DNA from: UBA1757 sp963617485
GTDB lineage: Bacteria; Bacteroidota; Bacteroidia; Bacteroidales; UBA1402
Length of the DNA: 64,000 nucleotides
Direction of reading: 5' to 3'
Assembly: GCA_963617485.1 (NCBI GenBank)
Contig: CAVEPA010000001.1
Location: forward strand, 1 to 64,000
Part shown: positions 43,737 to 51,964 of the stretch, piece after piece
Layout of the letters: each line of letters begins with the position of its first letter
Position numbering within the stretch: the first letter of the stretch is position 1
Translations under genes and position numbers: made by a program
Notes under the pieces: generated by a model
The model's database searches: none
Seen by the model: the letters and a program-made list of their open reading frames with translations, nothing else
What the model was told of the DNA's origin: nothing

Positions 43737-44663
43737 ATGAAAAGTCACAGCTTAATCTTGGCGCTTCTGACTCTTGTATTTTTGGCAGGATGCGGCAAAC
43801 AGGAGTTGCCTTACGACCTCGAAGGGGTCGAGAAGGGCGTAGTTATCAACATCCATAAACCCGCCGGTTCGCCCGCAGCTATGAATCCCGACAAGAGCAG
43901 CGTTTTCGATATCATTCTCGACATTCCCAGCCAGCAGGGCGATTGGTCGATGCTCGACAAGGCTTATCTGACGGCCGTTTATACCCACGAGGGCAACAAA
44001 ACGGTTATCGACATGGACAATCAGTCCATTACCCAGTTCCCTTGCACGCTTCAGCTTAACCTTAGTGATGTCTGCACCGAACTTGGTATCAGCGGCAATC
44101 TTACAGTAGGCGACCGCCTGGAATTCACGCCCAGTTATGTTCTGAAAAGCGGCACGGTAGTCAGTGGTTGGAATGCCCTCTCTAACAGCTTCAACAACAC
44201 GGCTTTCACCGGCTGGATGATGGAAGACGGTTCATCGTTTTCTTACAGAATTTCCTACACAGCCTTCGCTCCTTTTGTAAAGGAGCATTATCTCGGCACG
44301 GGCGTTCTCAACGATGGTTACGACACACCCGTCACCGTTACCGAAATAGACGAACTGCCAGATGCCGAATGGATTCCTACCGGCGTACCCACCGACAAAC
44401 TTATCGGTCTGCAGGTGACTGGCGATATCTTTTTCGGCGGTGATGTATTCAAGATGTGGATCAACACGCTAGACTACACACTTATCATTCCGGACCAGGT
44501 TATCCGCAAAGATTACTCCTACGAACCCCTTGGAACCTACGATGCCACCGTCACATATTGCGAAGGCGAGATTGACACGCTCAACGAGAAGATTATTTTC
44601 TACTTCAAAACTCTTTGGGGTCCTTACTCCTTTGGCGATGCCGAGTATGAAATAAGCTTCTAA
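43737..44663 (+). CDS. Surface lipoprotein of the right SusC/D operon, function unknown
   Basis: About 308 residues. The ATG at 43737 starts a compact lipoprotein signal (MKSHSLILALLTLVFLAGC); earlier ATGs at 43713 and 43692 would add a charged extension. The mature part is predicted beta-rich (VFDIILDIPSQQGDW, LTVGDRLEFTPSYVLKSG, TVTYCEGEIDTLNEKI), which suggests Ig-like surface domains. I do not recognise the family. It follows susD closely, in the place where glycan-binding lipoproteins usually lie, and is followed by a terminator. Confidence 0.7.
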   Translation: MKSHSLILALLTLVFLAGCGKQELPYDLEGVEKGVVINIHKPAGSPAAMNPDKSSVFDIILDIPSQQGDWSMLDKAYLTAVYTHEGNKTVIDMDNQSITQFPCTLQLNLSDVCTELGISGNLTVGDRLEFTPSYVLKSGTVVSGWNALSNSFNNTAFTGWMMEDGSSFSYRISYTAFAPFVKEHYLGTGVLNDGYDTPVTVTEIDELPDAEWIPTGVPTDKLIGLQVTGDIFFGGDVFKMWINTLDYTLIIPDQVIRKDYSYEPLGTYDATVTYCEGEIDTLNEKIIFYFKTLWGPYSFGDAEYEISF

Positions 44664-44681
44664 CGGAGTTCGGTTGGCTTT

Positions 44682-44725
44682 AAACAACGAGGAGGGTGAC
44701 CAAAAGGGCCATCCTCCTTTGTTTT
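44682..44725 (+). terminator. Terminator of the right susC-susD operon
   Basis: Hairpin of GAGGAGGGTGACC against GGGCCATCCTCC with G-T pairs and an AAAA loop, followed by TTTGTTTTT. Confidence 0.75.
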
Positions 44726-44776
44726 TACGAAGCTCTCAGCTTTTCTCCAAGATGCCAGTGTCTAATGCCACCACAC

Positions 44777-45085
44777 TCAGCTACGCGTTCTAACCTCCCA
44801 CTGCAAGAAGAGGTCTTCGGCAGTAATAAGGCTTTGTATGCGTCCGGAATACTCGTTCTGTTTCAATCCGAAAGGGGTTATCAAGGTCATAATGGTAGCA
44901 TAACGGGTCTTGGTTTCCTCCATGAATGCCGCCTGACGCTCACGCAACTTGCGGTCGTATTCTTTGTCGATAATGAATTCACGCGCGGAAAACTTGCACT
45001 CACAAAGATTGATAAGTCTGTCGGCTCGCTCTATAAGAAGGTCTATTTGGTTTTCGTTGCCTTCCCAAGAATGGAGAAAACCCAA
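44777..45085 (-). pseudogene. C-terminal remnant of an AAA-ATPase (DUF234-type)
   Basis: 102 codons resembling only the C-terminal nuclease-like part of the DEXX-box/AAA ATPases common in Bacteroidetes: QIDLLIERADRLINLCECKFS, then FMEETKTRYATIMTLITPFG and LKQNEYSGRIQSLITAEDLF. Full proteins are several hundred residues long, and the N-terminal ATPase part is absent. Sequence upstream on this strand has stops and belongs to another gene's promoter. It is probably a decayed fragment left by past rearrangement beside the right susC operon. Confidence 0.75.
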
Positions 45086-45113
45086 TCAGATAAAAAATGT
45101 TGCTGAAAAATAG

Positions 45114-45121
45114 TAGCTTTG
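45114..45121 (+). promoter_or_regulatory. -7 element of the small conserved gene at 45137
   Basis: TAGCTTTG matches TAnnTTTG, 15 nt before the ATG at 45137. This places the transcription start close to the ATG and rules out the TTG at 45119. Confidence 0.5.
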
Positions 45122-45136
45122 CGCGATTTTTGGGAT

Positions 45137-45430
45137 ATGAACAGAATAGAACGCGAAAAGAAGACGGTTGAACACATGATAGTATTGTGGTGCCGTCATC
45201 ATCATGGAGGAAAGGGCCTGTGCGAGGACTGCCAGTCGCTGCTCAGCTATGCTCGAGCCAGACTCGACCACTGCAAATTCGGAGAGCAGAAAACCAAGTG
45301 CCACAAATGTCCCGTACACTGTTACCGCAAAGATATGCGCGAAAAAATTCGTGAGGTGATGCGCTACAGCGGTCCTAGAATGCTGTTGCACCACCCCATC
45401 GAAGCTATACTCTTCCTGTTGGGACGCTAA
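45137..45430 (+). CDS. Nitrous-oxide-stimulated-promoter family protein (PF11756-like)
   Basis: 97-residue basic protein of a small conserved family with unknown function. It has MNRIEREKKTVEHMI at the start and a conserved cysteine/histidine pattern: CRHHHGGKGLCEDC, then HCKFGEQKTKCHKCPVHCY, which suggests a metal-binding fold, followed by MRYSGPRMLLHHP. The family name comes from a regulatory observation and does not tell the function. It is convergent with galE, with only 5 bp between stops, and no terminator is visible there. Confidence 0.8.
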   Translation: MNRIEREKKTVEHMIVLWCRHHHGGKGLCEDCQSLLSYARARLDHCKFGEQKTKCHKCPVHCYRKDMREKIREVMRYSGPRMLLHHPIEAILFLLGR

Positions 45431-45435
45431 GCGAT

Positions 45436-46461
45436 TTACTGCCGGTCGAGGGCCTGCTGCCAACGCCAGGCCGAGAGCAAAGTCTCTTCCACGGTGGCCT
45501 GAGCCTTCCAGCCCAGCACCTTATTGGCTTTGGTAGGGTCGGCCCAAACTTGCTCGATATCGCCTTCGCGACGGCCCACTATCTTGTAATTGAGCTTGAC
45601 ACCGGTCACTTTCTGGAAGGTATCGACAATTTCCAGCACCGACAAGCCACGGCCCGTACCCAGATTGAACACCTCAACAGACTCCAGCGACTTACCGCCG
45701 AGCATACGCTCCACAGCCACCACGTGAGCCTTGGCCAGGTCTACCACATTGATGTAGTCGCGGATGCAGGAACCATCGGGCGTGTTGTAGTCGTTGCCGA
45801 AAACGCTCAGCTGCTGACGTATGCCGGCCGCCGTCTGCGTGACGTAGGGAATCAGATTCTGCGGCACGCCCAAAGGCAACTCGCCTATCTTGGCCGAGGG
45901 ATGCGCACCGATAGGATTAAAGTAACGCAGCAGTATGGCCTTGTAGGCATTGTTGGCATGAACGGCATCGGTAATGATATCTTCGCAAATCTTCTTGGTG
46001 TTGCCGTAGGGCGAAGTGGCCGGTTTGATGGGCGTATCCTCGCTCACGGGCAAGACATCGGGCTGCCCGTAAACCGTGCATGACGAAGAGAACACGAAAC
46101 CTTCCACGCCGTACTCGGGCATCAGCTCCAGCAGATTGATGAGCGTATTGAGGTTGTTGCGGTAATAGAGCAAAGGCTTCTGCACCGATTCACCCACCGC
46201 TTTGCTGGCGGCGAAGTTGATAATTGCCTTGATGCCGGGATATTTCTCGAACACGGCTTTCAAAGCCGGACGGTCGGTACAGTCTACCTGCTCGAAGGCC
46301 GGGCGTATGCCCGTAATGGCTTCAATGCCGTCCAGCACCCCGATATTGGAATTGGACAAGTTGTCGATAACCACCACATCGTAGCCGGCCTGCTGCAATT
46401 CAACGGTTGTATGCGAACCGATATAGCCCGTGCCGCCAGTTACCAGAATTCTCTTGGTCAT
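45436..46461 (-). CDS. galE: UDP-glucose 4-epimerase
   Basis: Interconverts UDP-glucose and UDP-galactose using bound NAD, 341 residues. The extended-SDR features are visible: ILVTGGTGYIGSHTTVELQQAG at the N-terminus (Rossmann), SSSCTVYGQP and the catalytic YGNTK, followed by RYFNPIGAHPSAKIGE. It is the last gene of the rseC-rnf operon, 13 bp behind rnfA, an arrangement common in Bacteroides relatives. Confidence 0.95.
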   Translation of the reverse strand: MTKRILVTGGTGYIGSHTTVELQQAGYDVVVIDNLSNSNIGVLDGIEAITGIRPAFEQVDCTDRPALKAVFEKYPGIKAIINFAASKAVGESVQKPLLYYRNNLNTLINLLELMPEYGVEGFVFSSSCTVYGQPDVLPVSEDTPIKPATSPYGNTKKICEDIITDAVHANNAYKAILLRYFNPIGAHPSAKIGELPLGVPQNLIPYVTQTAAGIRQQLSVFGNDYNTPDGSCIRDYINVVDLAKAHVVAVERMLGGKSLESVEVFNLGTGRGLSVLEIVDTFQKVTGVKLNYKIVGRREGDIEQVWADPTKANKVLGWKAQATVEETLLSAWRWQQALDRQ

Positions 46462-46474
46462 AGTCGTTTAAGGT

Positions 46475-47053
46475 TTAGAGTTTTACAATACCCGAGAAGC
46501 CCATAAAGGCCAGCGCCAGCATACCTGCCGTCAGCAAGGCGATAGGCATACCCTGCATGCCCTTGGGGATACGCATCAGGGCCAATTGCTCGCGGATACC
46601 GGCAAAGAGCACCAAGGCCAGACCGAAACCAATGGCCGTCGAGATGGCGTACACAACCGATTCCAGCAAGTTGTAGTCTTTTTGGATAACCAGAATGGCC
46701 ACACCCAGCACGCAGCAGTTGGTGGAAATCAGCGGAAGGAACACACCCAGCGACTGATAAAGCGCAGGCGAAATCTTCTTGAGGATAATCTCGAGCAGCT
46801 GCACCAAAGCGGCGATAATCAGGATAAAGGCGATGGTCTGCAGGTATTGCAGGTTGAAGGGATCCAAAAGATAGGTATATACCAGCCAAGTGATGATGGT
46901 AGACAGCGTCAGCACGAAAGCTACCGCACCGGCCATACCCACTGCCGTATTAATCTTTTTGGAAACACCCAGGAAAGGACAGATACCCAAGAACTGGGAC
47001 AGCACGATGTTGTTGACGAACACCGCGGCGATGAACATAAAAATATAGATCAT
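46475..47053 (-). CDS. rnfA: Rnf complex membrane subunit RnfA
   Basis: 192-residue integral-membrane subunit of the Na+-translocating ferredoxin:NAD+ oxidoreductase. Six hydrophobic helices are visible, with the conserved NNIVLSQFLGICPFLGVSKK and STNCCVLGVAILV segments, the latter holding cysteines for an iron-sulfur centre shared with RnfE. It overlaps rnfE by 4 bp. Confidence 0.95.
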   Translation of the reverse strand: MIYIFMFIAAVFVNNIVLSQFLGICPFLGVSKKINTAVGMAGAVAFVLTLSTIITWLVYTYLLDPFNLQYLQTIAFILIIAALVQLLEIILKKISPALYQSLGVFLPLISTNCCVLGVAILVIQKDYNLLESVVYAISTAIGFGLALVLFAGIREQLALMRIPKGMQGMPIALLTAGMLALAFMGFSGIVKL

Positions 47054-47643
47054 GACTGTTTTCTTATTTTATTGACAATTGCCAGCAGATAGGCCAAGGT
47101 AATGAAAGCACCGGGAGCCAGAATAAATACCAGCGCACCGTACTGTTCGGGGAAGATGCTCAGGCCGAAAGCCTTGCCACTGCCCAGGAACTCGCGCACC
47201 AGACCAAGTAGCGTCAGGGCGAAAGTGAAGCCCAAGCCAATGCCCACACCGTCCAAAAGCGAATCCAGGGGCGAATTCTTGGAAGCGTAAGCCTCAGCGC
47301 GGCCCAACACAATACAGTTCACCACAATCAGGGGAATGTACAGGCCCAGACTCTCGTACAGAGCAGGCACATAGGCCTTCATCAACATTTCGAGCACCGA
47401 CACAAAAGTGGCGATGATAACGATAAAGGACGGAATGCGCACATTGTCTGGAATAAGGTTCTTCAGCAAGGAAATAACCAGATTCGAGCCGATGAGCACA
47501 AACATGGTGGCGGCACCCATACCGAAACCGTTGATGGCGGAGGTAGTGGTGGCCAGAGTAGGACACATACCCAACATCAAGACGAAAGTCGGGTTTTCGG
47601 TAATAAGTCCGTTCAGGATAATACCAAATTTATTTTGCTTCAT
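47050..47643 (-). CDS. rnfE: Rnf complex membrane subunit RnfE
   Basis: 197-residue membrane subunit homologous to RnfA. It starts with a GIILNGLITENPTFVLMLGM block and contains GMCPTLATTTSA and VVNCIVLGRAEAYASKN with the paired cysteines. It occurs between rnfG and rnfA, the conserved order, with 4-bp coupling to rnfA and a 14-bp gap from rnfG. Confidence 0.95.
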   Translation of the reverse strand: MKQNKFGIILNGLITENPTFVLMLGMCPTLATTTSAINGFGMGAATMFVLIGSNLVISLLKNLIPDNVRIPSFIVIIATFVSVLEMLMKAYVPALYESLGLYIPLIVVNCIVLGRAEAYASKNSPLDSLLDGVGIGLGFTFALTLLGLVREFLGSGKAFGLSIFPEQYGALVFILAPGAFITLAYLLAIVNKIRKQS

Positions 47644-47657
47644 GACAATACCTCCTG

Positions 47658-48239
47658 TTATTGGTTAATGCATTTCTGATAATAGGTATAGGCACGGTCC
47701 ACTGCATCGAGGAAGGCGCGCGACGAAATGGTGGCAGCCGTGATGGCATCTACCTGACCGCCGTCTTTGCTCACTTTGAGCGCAGCATTGCCGGGATTCA
47801 GGCCCACAACGCTCTGATGTTCCTTGTCGGTCTTGAACCAGTCTACCATTTTGGTACCCAGACCCGGGGTTTCCGATTGTTTCAGCACCGAATAGTTGAC
47901 GATATTGCCTTGCATATCAAAGCCAACCATCACCTGAATGAAACCGTTGAAACCGTTGCTGGAGTAGGATTCCACAGCCACACCCACAGGCTGGTCGTTG
48001 TTGTAAGCCTTGTAGCAGCTCAGTTTCTGGCCGGCTTCGTCGGTGAAGACCACCGGTTCGTCGAGGCGGTTAAAATCGGGTACCACCACCTTGATGGCAT
48101 TCTGCTGCTTGGCCAGTTCGGCCTGACGGATGGGTTCGGCGGTTTCCTGGTTTACCCAAGCCAGCAGTGTTGCGGCCACAACGGAAATGAGGCCCAGCAC
48201 CAAGACCATATTGATTAATGACGATTGCAGTTTTTTCAT
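47658..48239 (-). CDS. rnfG: Rnf complex FMN-binding subunit RnfG
   Basis: 193-residue periplasmic-facing subunit with one N-terminal anchor helix. FMN is normally attached to a threonine in an S/T-GAT-x-S/T motif; here the matching stretch is DAITAATISSRAF, a variant common in this phylum. It also has the GLGTKMVDWF segment typical of FMN-bind domains. It overlaps rnfD by 4 bp. Confidence 0.93.
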   Translation of the reverse strand: MKKLQSSLINMVLVLGLISVVAATLLAWVNQETAEPIRQAELAKQQNAIKVVVPDFNRLDEPVVFTDEAGQKLSCYKAYNNDQPVGVAVESYSSNGFNGFIQVMVGFDMQGNIVNYSVLKQSETPGLGTKMVDWFKTDKEHQSVVGLNPGNAALKVSKDGGQVDAITAATISSRAFLDAVDRAYTYYQKCINQ

Positions 48240-49240
48240 TTTTTCAGCCTCCCAAAACGTTTAGGTTTACAATAGACATTGATAAGAGGAGTAACGCCGT
48301 TCATGATAAGGATGGCGAAAGACATGCCTTCGGGATAAGAGCCGAAAGTACGGATAAGCACTGTCAGGATGGCAATGCCCAAACCATATATTATCTGCCC
48401 CATTTTCGACATAGGAGAGGTAACATAGTCGGTAGCCATAAAGCAAGCGCCCAGCAACAGACCGCCGCAAAGCAGATGCGTGATGGGATCGACAAATTCC
48501 TGGGGATTGCAAAGGTGCAGGATGCCGGCGAATACGAACACACCGCCCAGAATAGATACCGGAATATGCCAAGTGATGGTCTTGGTGGCCAACAGATAGA
48601 TAAGACCGATAAGGATGGCCAGCGCGCCTACTTCGCCAAGACTGCCGCCCACGTTACCGATGAACATATCCCAGTACGAAGGCAGTTTGTCCAGCAGGCC
48701 GGCCTTGATAAGACCCAGCGGCGTAGCACCCGTGGTAGCGTCCACCACCGAAGCGGTAGCGCCCGACATGGCGGCTTCCTGAGCTTTCAGTTGGAACAGG
48801 GTCTTGGGCCAGGTGGTCATTTGCTGCGGGAAGGAAACCAGCAGGAAGACACGGCCCACCAGTGCGGGGTTGAAGACATTGTTGCCCAATCCGCCGAAAG
48901 ACATTTTGGCAACGCCGATGGCCACCAAGGCACCGATTACCACAATCCACCAGTCGATATTGGAAGGCAGGTTGAAAGCCAGCAACAGACCGGTCAGCAT
49001 AGCCGAGCCGTCGGTAATGGTAAGCTTGTCGCGCTTCATCACATACTTGGTGATGAGCCACTCGAACAGTACGCAGGAGGCTACCGAAATCAGGCTTACC
49101 CAAAGCGCGTTCCAGCCAAAGAATACCAACGACACGATGAATGCCGGTACAAGCGCGATAAGCACATTGTACATATTCTTGGACACGCTGTCGCCACTAT
49201 GGATGTGCGGCGACATTGACACATATAATTTGTTTCCCAT
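48236..49240 (-). CDS. rnfD: Rnf complex membrane flavoprotein RnfD
   Basis: 334-residue polytopic subunit carrying covalently bound FMN; the attachment motif is visible as TTGATPLGL. It starts with YVSMSPHIHSGDSVSKNMYNV, the conserved N-terminus. It works with RnfG in electron transfer across the membrane. It follows rnfC by 5 bp. Confidence 0.95.
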   Translation of the reverse strand: MGNKLYVSMSPHIHSGDSVSKNMYNVLIALVPAFIVSLVFFGWNALWVSLISVASCVLFEWLITKYVMKRDKLTITDGSAMLTGLLLAFNLPSNIDWWIVVIGALVAIGVAKMSFGGLGNNVFNPALVGRVFLLVSFPQQMTTWPKTLFQLKAQEAAMSGATASVVDATTGATPLGLIKAGLLDKLPSYWDMFIGNVGGSLGEVGALAILIGLIYLLATKTITWHIPVSILGGVFVFAGILHLCNPQEFVDPITHLLCGGLLLGACFMATDYVTSPMSKMGQIIYGLGIAILTVLIRTFGSYPEGMSFAILIMNGVTPLINVYCKPKRFGRLKK

Positions 49241-49245
49241 AATCG

Positions 49246-50577
49246 TTATTGTTGTTTACGTGAACGTATGATGGCACCCACCTTGGCCTTGCCTATGCGC
49301 AGATGGTCGAGCAGAGGACGGTGTGCGGGGCAGGTAAAGGTGCAGCAGCCACATTCGATACAATCCATGATATGCTGCTTTTCGAGGCCTTCCCAATCTT
49401 TGTGTTCGGAGAGAGAACCCAACAGATAGGGTTCCAGCCCCATGGGGCAGGCGGCAACGCACTTGGCGCAACGGATACAGTCGGAAGCTTCGCCACGGAC
49501 GCTTTCCTGCTCGTCCATCACCAGAATACCGGAAGTGCCCTTGGCAACGGGAGCGTCGAGGCTGGCCAGTGCCTTGCCCATCATAGGGCCGCCGGAGATA
49601 ACCTTGCCGGCCGTTTCGGGCAGTCCGCCCGCAAAAGCAATCATATCGTTGACAGAAGTACCGATGCGTGTACGGAAGTTGCCGGGATTGGTCAGACTCT
49701 TGCCCGTAACGGTAACGATGCGTTCAATCAGCGGCTTGTTCTTTTGTACGGCTTCGTAAATGGCAAACACAGTACCCACGTTTTGCACCACGGCACCCAC
49801 TTCGATGGGCAGCGCACCCGAAGGCACCTGACGACCGGTAGTGGCCTCAATCAGCTGTTTTTCGCCACCCTGCGGATAATGCATTTTCAGCGGCATTACC
49901 TCTATGTTGGCATAGGGCTGGGCAAGATGCTGCAACAATTCGATGGCATTGGGCTTGTTGCATTCTATGCCGATAACGGCGCGGTTCACGTTCAAGGCCT
50001 TCATCAGAATACGGATACCCACGATAATTTCGGGACCCTTTTCCAGCATCAGACGATGGTCGGCAGTAAGGTAGGGTTCGCACTCAACGCCGTTCACCAC
50101 CAGCACTTCGGCCTTCTTGCCGGGAGGCGGCGTCAGCTTGACGTGTGCGGGGAAACAGGCACCGCCCATACCAACGATACCGGCTTCGTTAATTTTCTTG
50201 ACAATATCGGCGGGTTCGAGAGCGCATTCGCTCAGCAAATCGTCGGAGCGGTCTATACCCTCTACCCATTCGTCACCTTCCACATCGATAAAGATGGCAG
50301 GACGCGGATATCCGCTGGCATCTACCACTTCACCTATCTTGTTTACCTTACCCGATACGGGCGAATGTATATTGGCCGATACGAATCCACCGGCCTTGGC
50401 CAGCAGTTGGCCCGTCTTGACCGACATTCCTTTTTCTACCACAGCTTGGGTAGGAGCACCAATATGCTGGCCGAGCAATACTACCGCCTGCTTGGGGAGC
50501 GGCATGTCAACGATAGACTTGCCGGCAGTCAGCTTACACTCTGGCGGATGCACACCGCCTATTGTAAAAGTTTTCAT
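49246..50577 (-). CDS. rnfC: Rnf complex NADH-binding subunit RnfC
   Basis: 443-residue peripheral subunit with the flavin/NADH site and two [4Fe-4S] clusters: CIRCAKCVAACPMGLEP and CIECGCCTFTCPAHRPL near the C-terminus. The N-terminus (GGVHPPECKLTAGK) and GMGGACFPAHVKLTPP are typical. It is the site of NAD+ reduction or NADH oxidation in the complex. It lies 26 bp after rnfB. Confidence 0.96.
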   Translation of the reverse strand: MKTFTIGGVHPPECKLTAGKSIVDMPLPKQAVVLLGQHIGAPTQAVVEKGMSVKTGQLLAKAGGFVSANIHSPVSGKVNKIGEVVDASGYPRPAIFIDVEGDEWVEGIDRSDDLLSECALEPADIVKKINEAGIVGMGGACFPAHVKLTPPPGKKAEVLVVNGVECEPYLTADHRLMLEKGPEIIVGIRILMKALNVNRAVIGIECNKPNAIELLQHLAQPYANIEVMPLKMHYPQGGEKQLIEATTGRQVPSGALPIEVGAVVQNVGTVFAIYEAVQKNKPLIERIVTVTGKSLTNPGNFRTRIGTSVNDMIAFAGGLPETAGKVISGGPMMGKALASLDAPVAKGTSGILVMDEQESVRGEASDCIRCAKCVAACPMGLEPYLLGSLSEHKDWEGLEKQHIMDCIECGCCTFTCPAHRPLLDHLRIGKAKVGAIIRSRKQQ

Positions 50578-50603
50578 TATGGTAATGGTTTTGATGATTC
50601 TGC

Positions 50604-51497
50604 TTAGTGAGTTTGGGGTTCAGCGGCAACCTTGGGTGCTTCGGCCTTGGGAGCGGCAGGAGCCTCAGCCTTGGGCTTGCGGGGCGGGAAGTTCAGCGCA
50701 TGGATGGCACCCGTGGGGCAAGCCTCTTCGCACTTGCGACACAGACGGCACTTGTTGTAGTCGATGTAGGCCACATTGTTGTCCATAGTGATGGCCTCGA
50801 ACTCGCAGACCTTCTGACACTTGGAGCAACCGATGCAGGCAGCGGCACAGGCCTTCTTGGCCACGGCACCCTTATCGTGGTTGCGGCAAGCCACATAGAG
50901 CCTTCTCGATTTGGGACCCTTGTTGCGCAACTCAAGCAAAAGCTTGGGGCAGGCTTTGACGCAAGCACCGCAAGCCGTACACTTGTCTTCGTCAATTTCG
51001 GGCAACTGCGTCTCGGGGTTGATAGACAAAGCGCCGAACTGACAAGCACCGACACAGTCTCCAAAACCCAGACAGCCGTAGCTGCAACCCGTTTCACCGC
51101 CATACAAGGCAGCTGCCACAGCGCAGGTAGAGGCACCGTCGTAATGGTTCAGTTTGGGTCGGTTGGCACAAGAACCGTTGCATCGCAATACAGCCACCCG
51201 GGGAGCGGCGGCCTTCGTTTCCATGCCCAGGATAGCGCCCACTTTGGTCATAACCGGAGCTCCACCCACGGGGCAAAGCATGTTGTCCAAACTGGTGCTC
51301 TTGACGCAGGCTTCGGCGAAACCCCTACAACCGGGATAGCCGCAACCGCCACAGTTGGCACCGGGCAGCACTTCCTGAACTTGATCGATGCGAGGATCTT
51401 CTTCCACATGAAAAGCCTTGGCAGTCAAGAAAAGAACCAAGGCGAGAAGCAAACCTATGCTTCCTAGCACAATCAATGCAATTACAATCGCATTCAT
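50604..51497 (-). CDS. rnfB: Rnf complex ferredoxin-like subunit RnfB
   Basis: 297-residue electron-entry subunit: an N-terminal membrane helix, a four-cysteine cluster domain (GANCGGCGYPGCRGFAEAC), then several ferredoxin motifs (CTACGACVKACP, CIGCSKCQKVCE, CRLCRKCEEACP). The C-terminal tail is Pro/Ala/Lys-rich (PKAEAPAAPKAEAPKVAAE), a low-complexity extension. It accepts electrons from ferredoxin. First rnf gene, 8 bp after rseC. Confidence 0.96.
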   Translation of the reverse strand: MNAIVIALIVLGSIGLLLALVLFLTAKAFHVEEDPRIDQVQEVLPGANCGGCGYPGCRGFAEACVKSTSLDNMLCPVGGAPVMTKVGAILGMETKAAAPRVAVLRCNGSCANRPKLNHYDGASTCAVAAALYGGETGCSYGCLGFGDCVGACQFGALSINPETQLPEIDEDKCTACGACVKACPKLLLELRNKGPKSRRLYVACRNHDKGAVAKKACAAACIGCSKCQKVCEFEAITMDNNVAYIDYNKCRLCRKCEEACPTGAIHALNFPPRKPKAEAPAAPKAEAPKVAAEPQTH

Positions 51498-51505
51498 AAT
51501 ATTAT

Positions 51506-51952
51506 TTATTCAGTTAATAGATTGTCGGAATCTTTATCGTCATCACGAATTTCGAAATGGAAACGGGTGCGCAGGCGATGGCGCAGCGCGTAGAGCACTG
51601 CCGCGTAAGGCAACAGCACCGCCAGCGAAGCAATGGCCGCCATGGGTTCGTTGCCCGGCGCAATCCAAGTGAGACAAAGCACCAGCACAGCCACTACCAG
51701 CAACATGGGCAACACATAGGCCAGCCCCACGGCTTTCATGCCCATAGAGGCACTGCCCTCGACGGTCACCGTGTCGCCAATGGCCAGCGGGCGGGCGGGC
51801 CGTCTGACGCGAATAAGCTTTTCTTTGGTTTCGGCCGAGGCGCAAATGGTCTTGGCATGGCACATCTCACAGGCCGAGGCCTGAAGTATGCGCACCTCTA
51901 CCTCTTCGTCGCCGATTTCGACCACCGTTCCGATGTGACTGATTTTGTCCAT
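51506..51952 (-). CDS. rseC: RseC/MucC-family SoxR-reducing-type protein
   Basis: 148-residue protein with an N-terminal cysteine-containing domain (ILQASACEMCHAKTICAS) and two membrane helices (VLPMLLVVAVLVLCLTW and SLAVLLPYAAVLYAL). RseC proteins in E. coli affect sigma-E and SoxR reduction; in Bacteroidetes the gene is regularly linked to rnf and probably helps the complex or its redox centres. It is 12 bp behind yidC. Confidence 0.87.
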   Translation of the reverse strand: MDKISHIGTVVEIGDEEVEVRILQASACEMCHAKTICASAETKEKLIRVRRPARPLAIGDTVTVEGSASMGMKAVGLAYVLPMLLVVAVLVLCLTWIAPGNEPMAAIASLAVLLPYAAVLYALRHRLRTRFHFEIRDDDKDSDNLLTE

Positions 51953-51964
51953 AGTTCCAGACGC

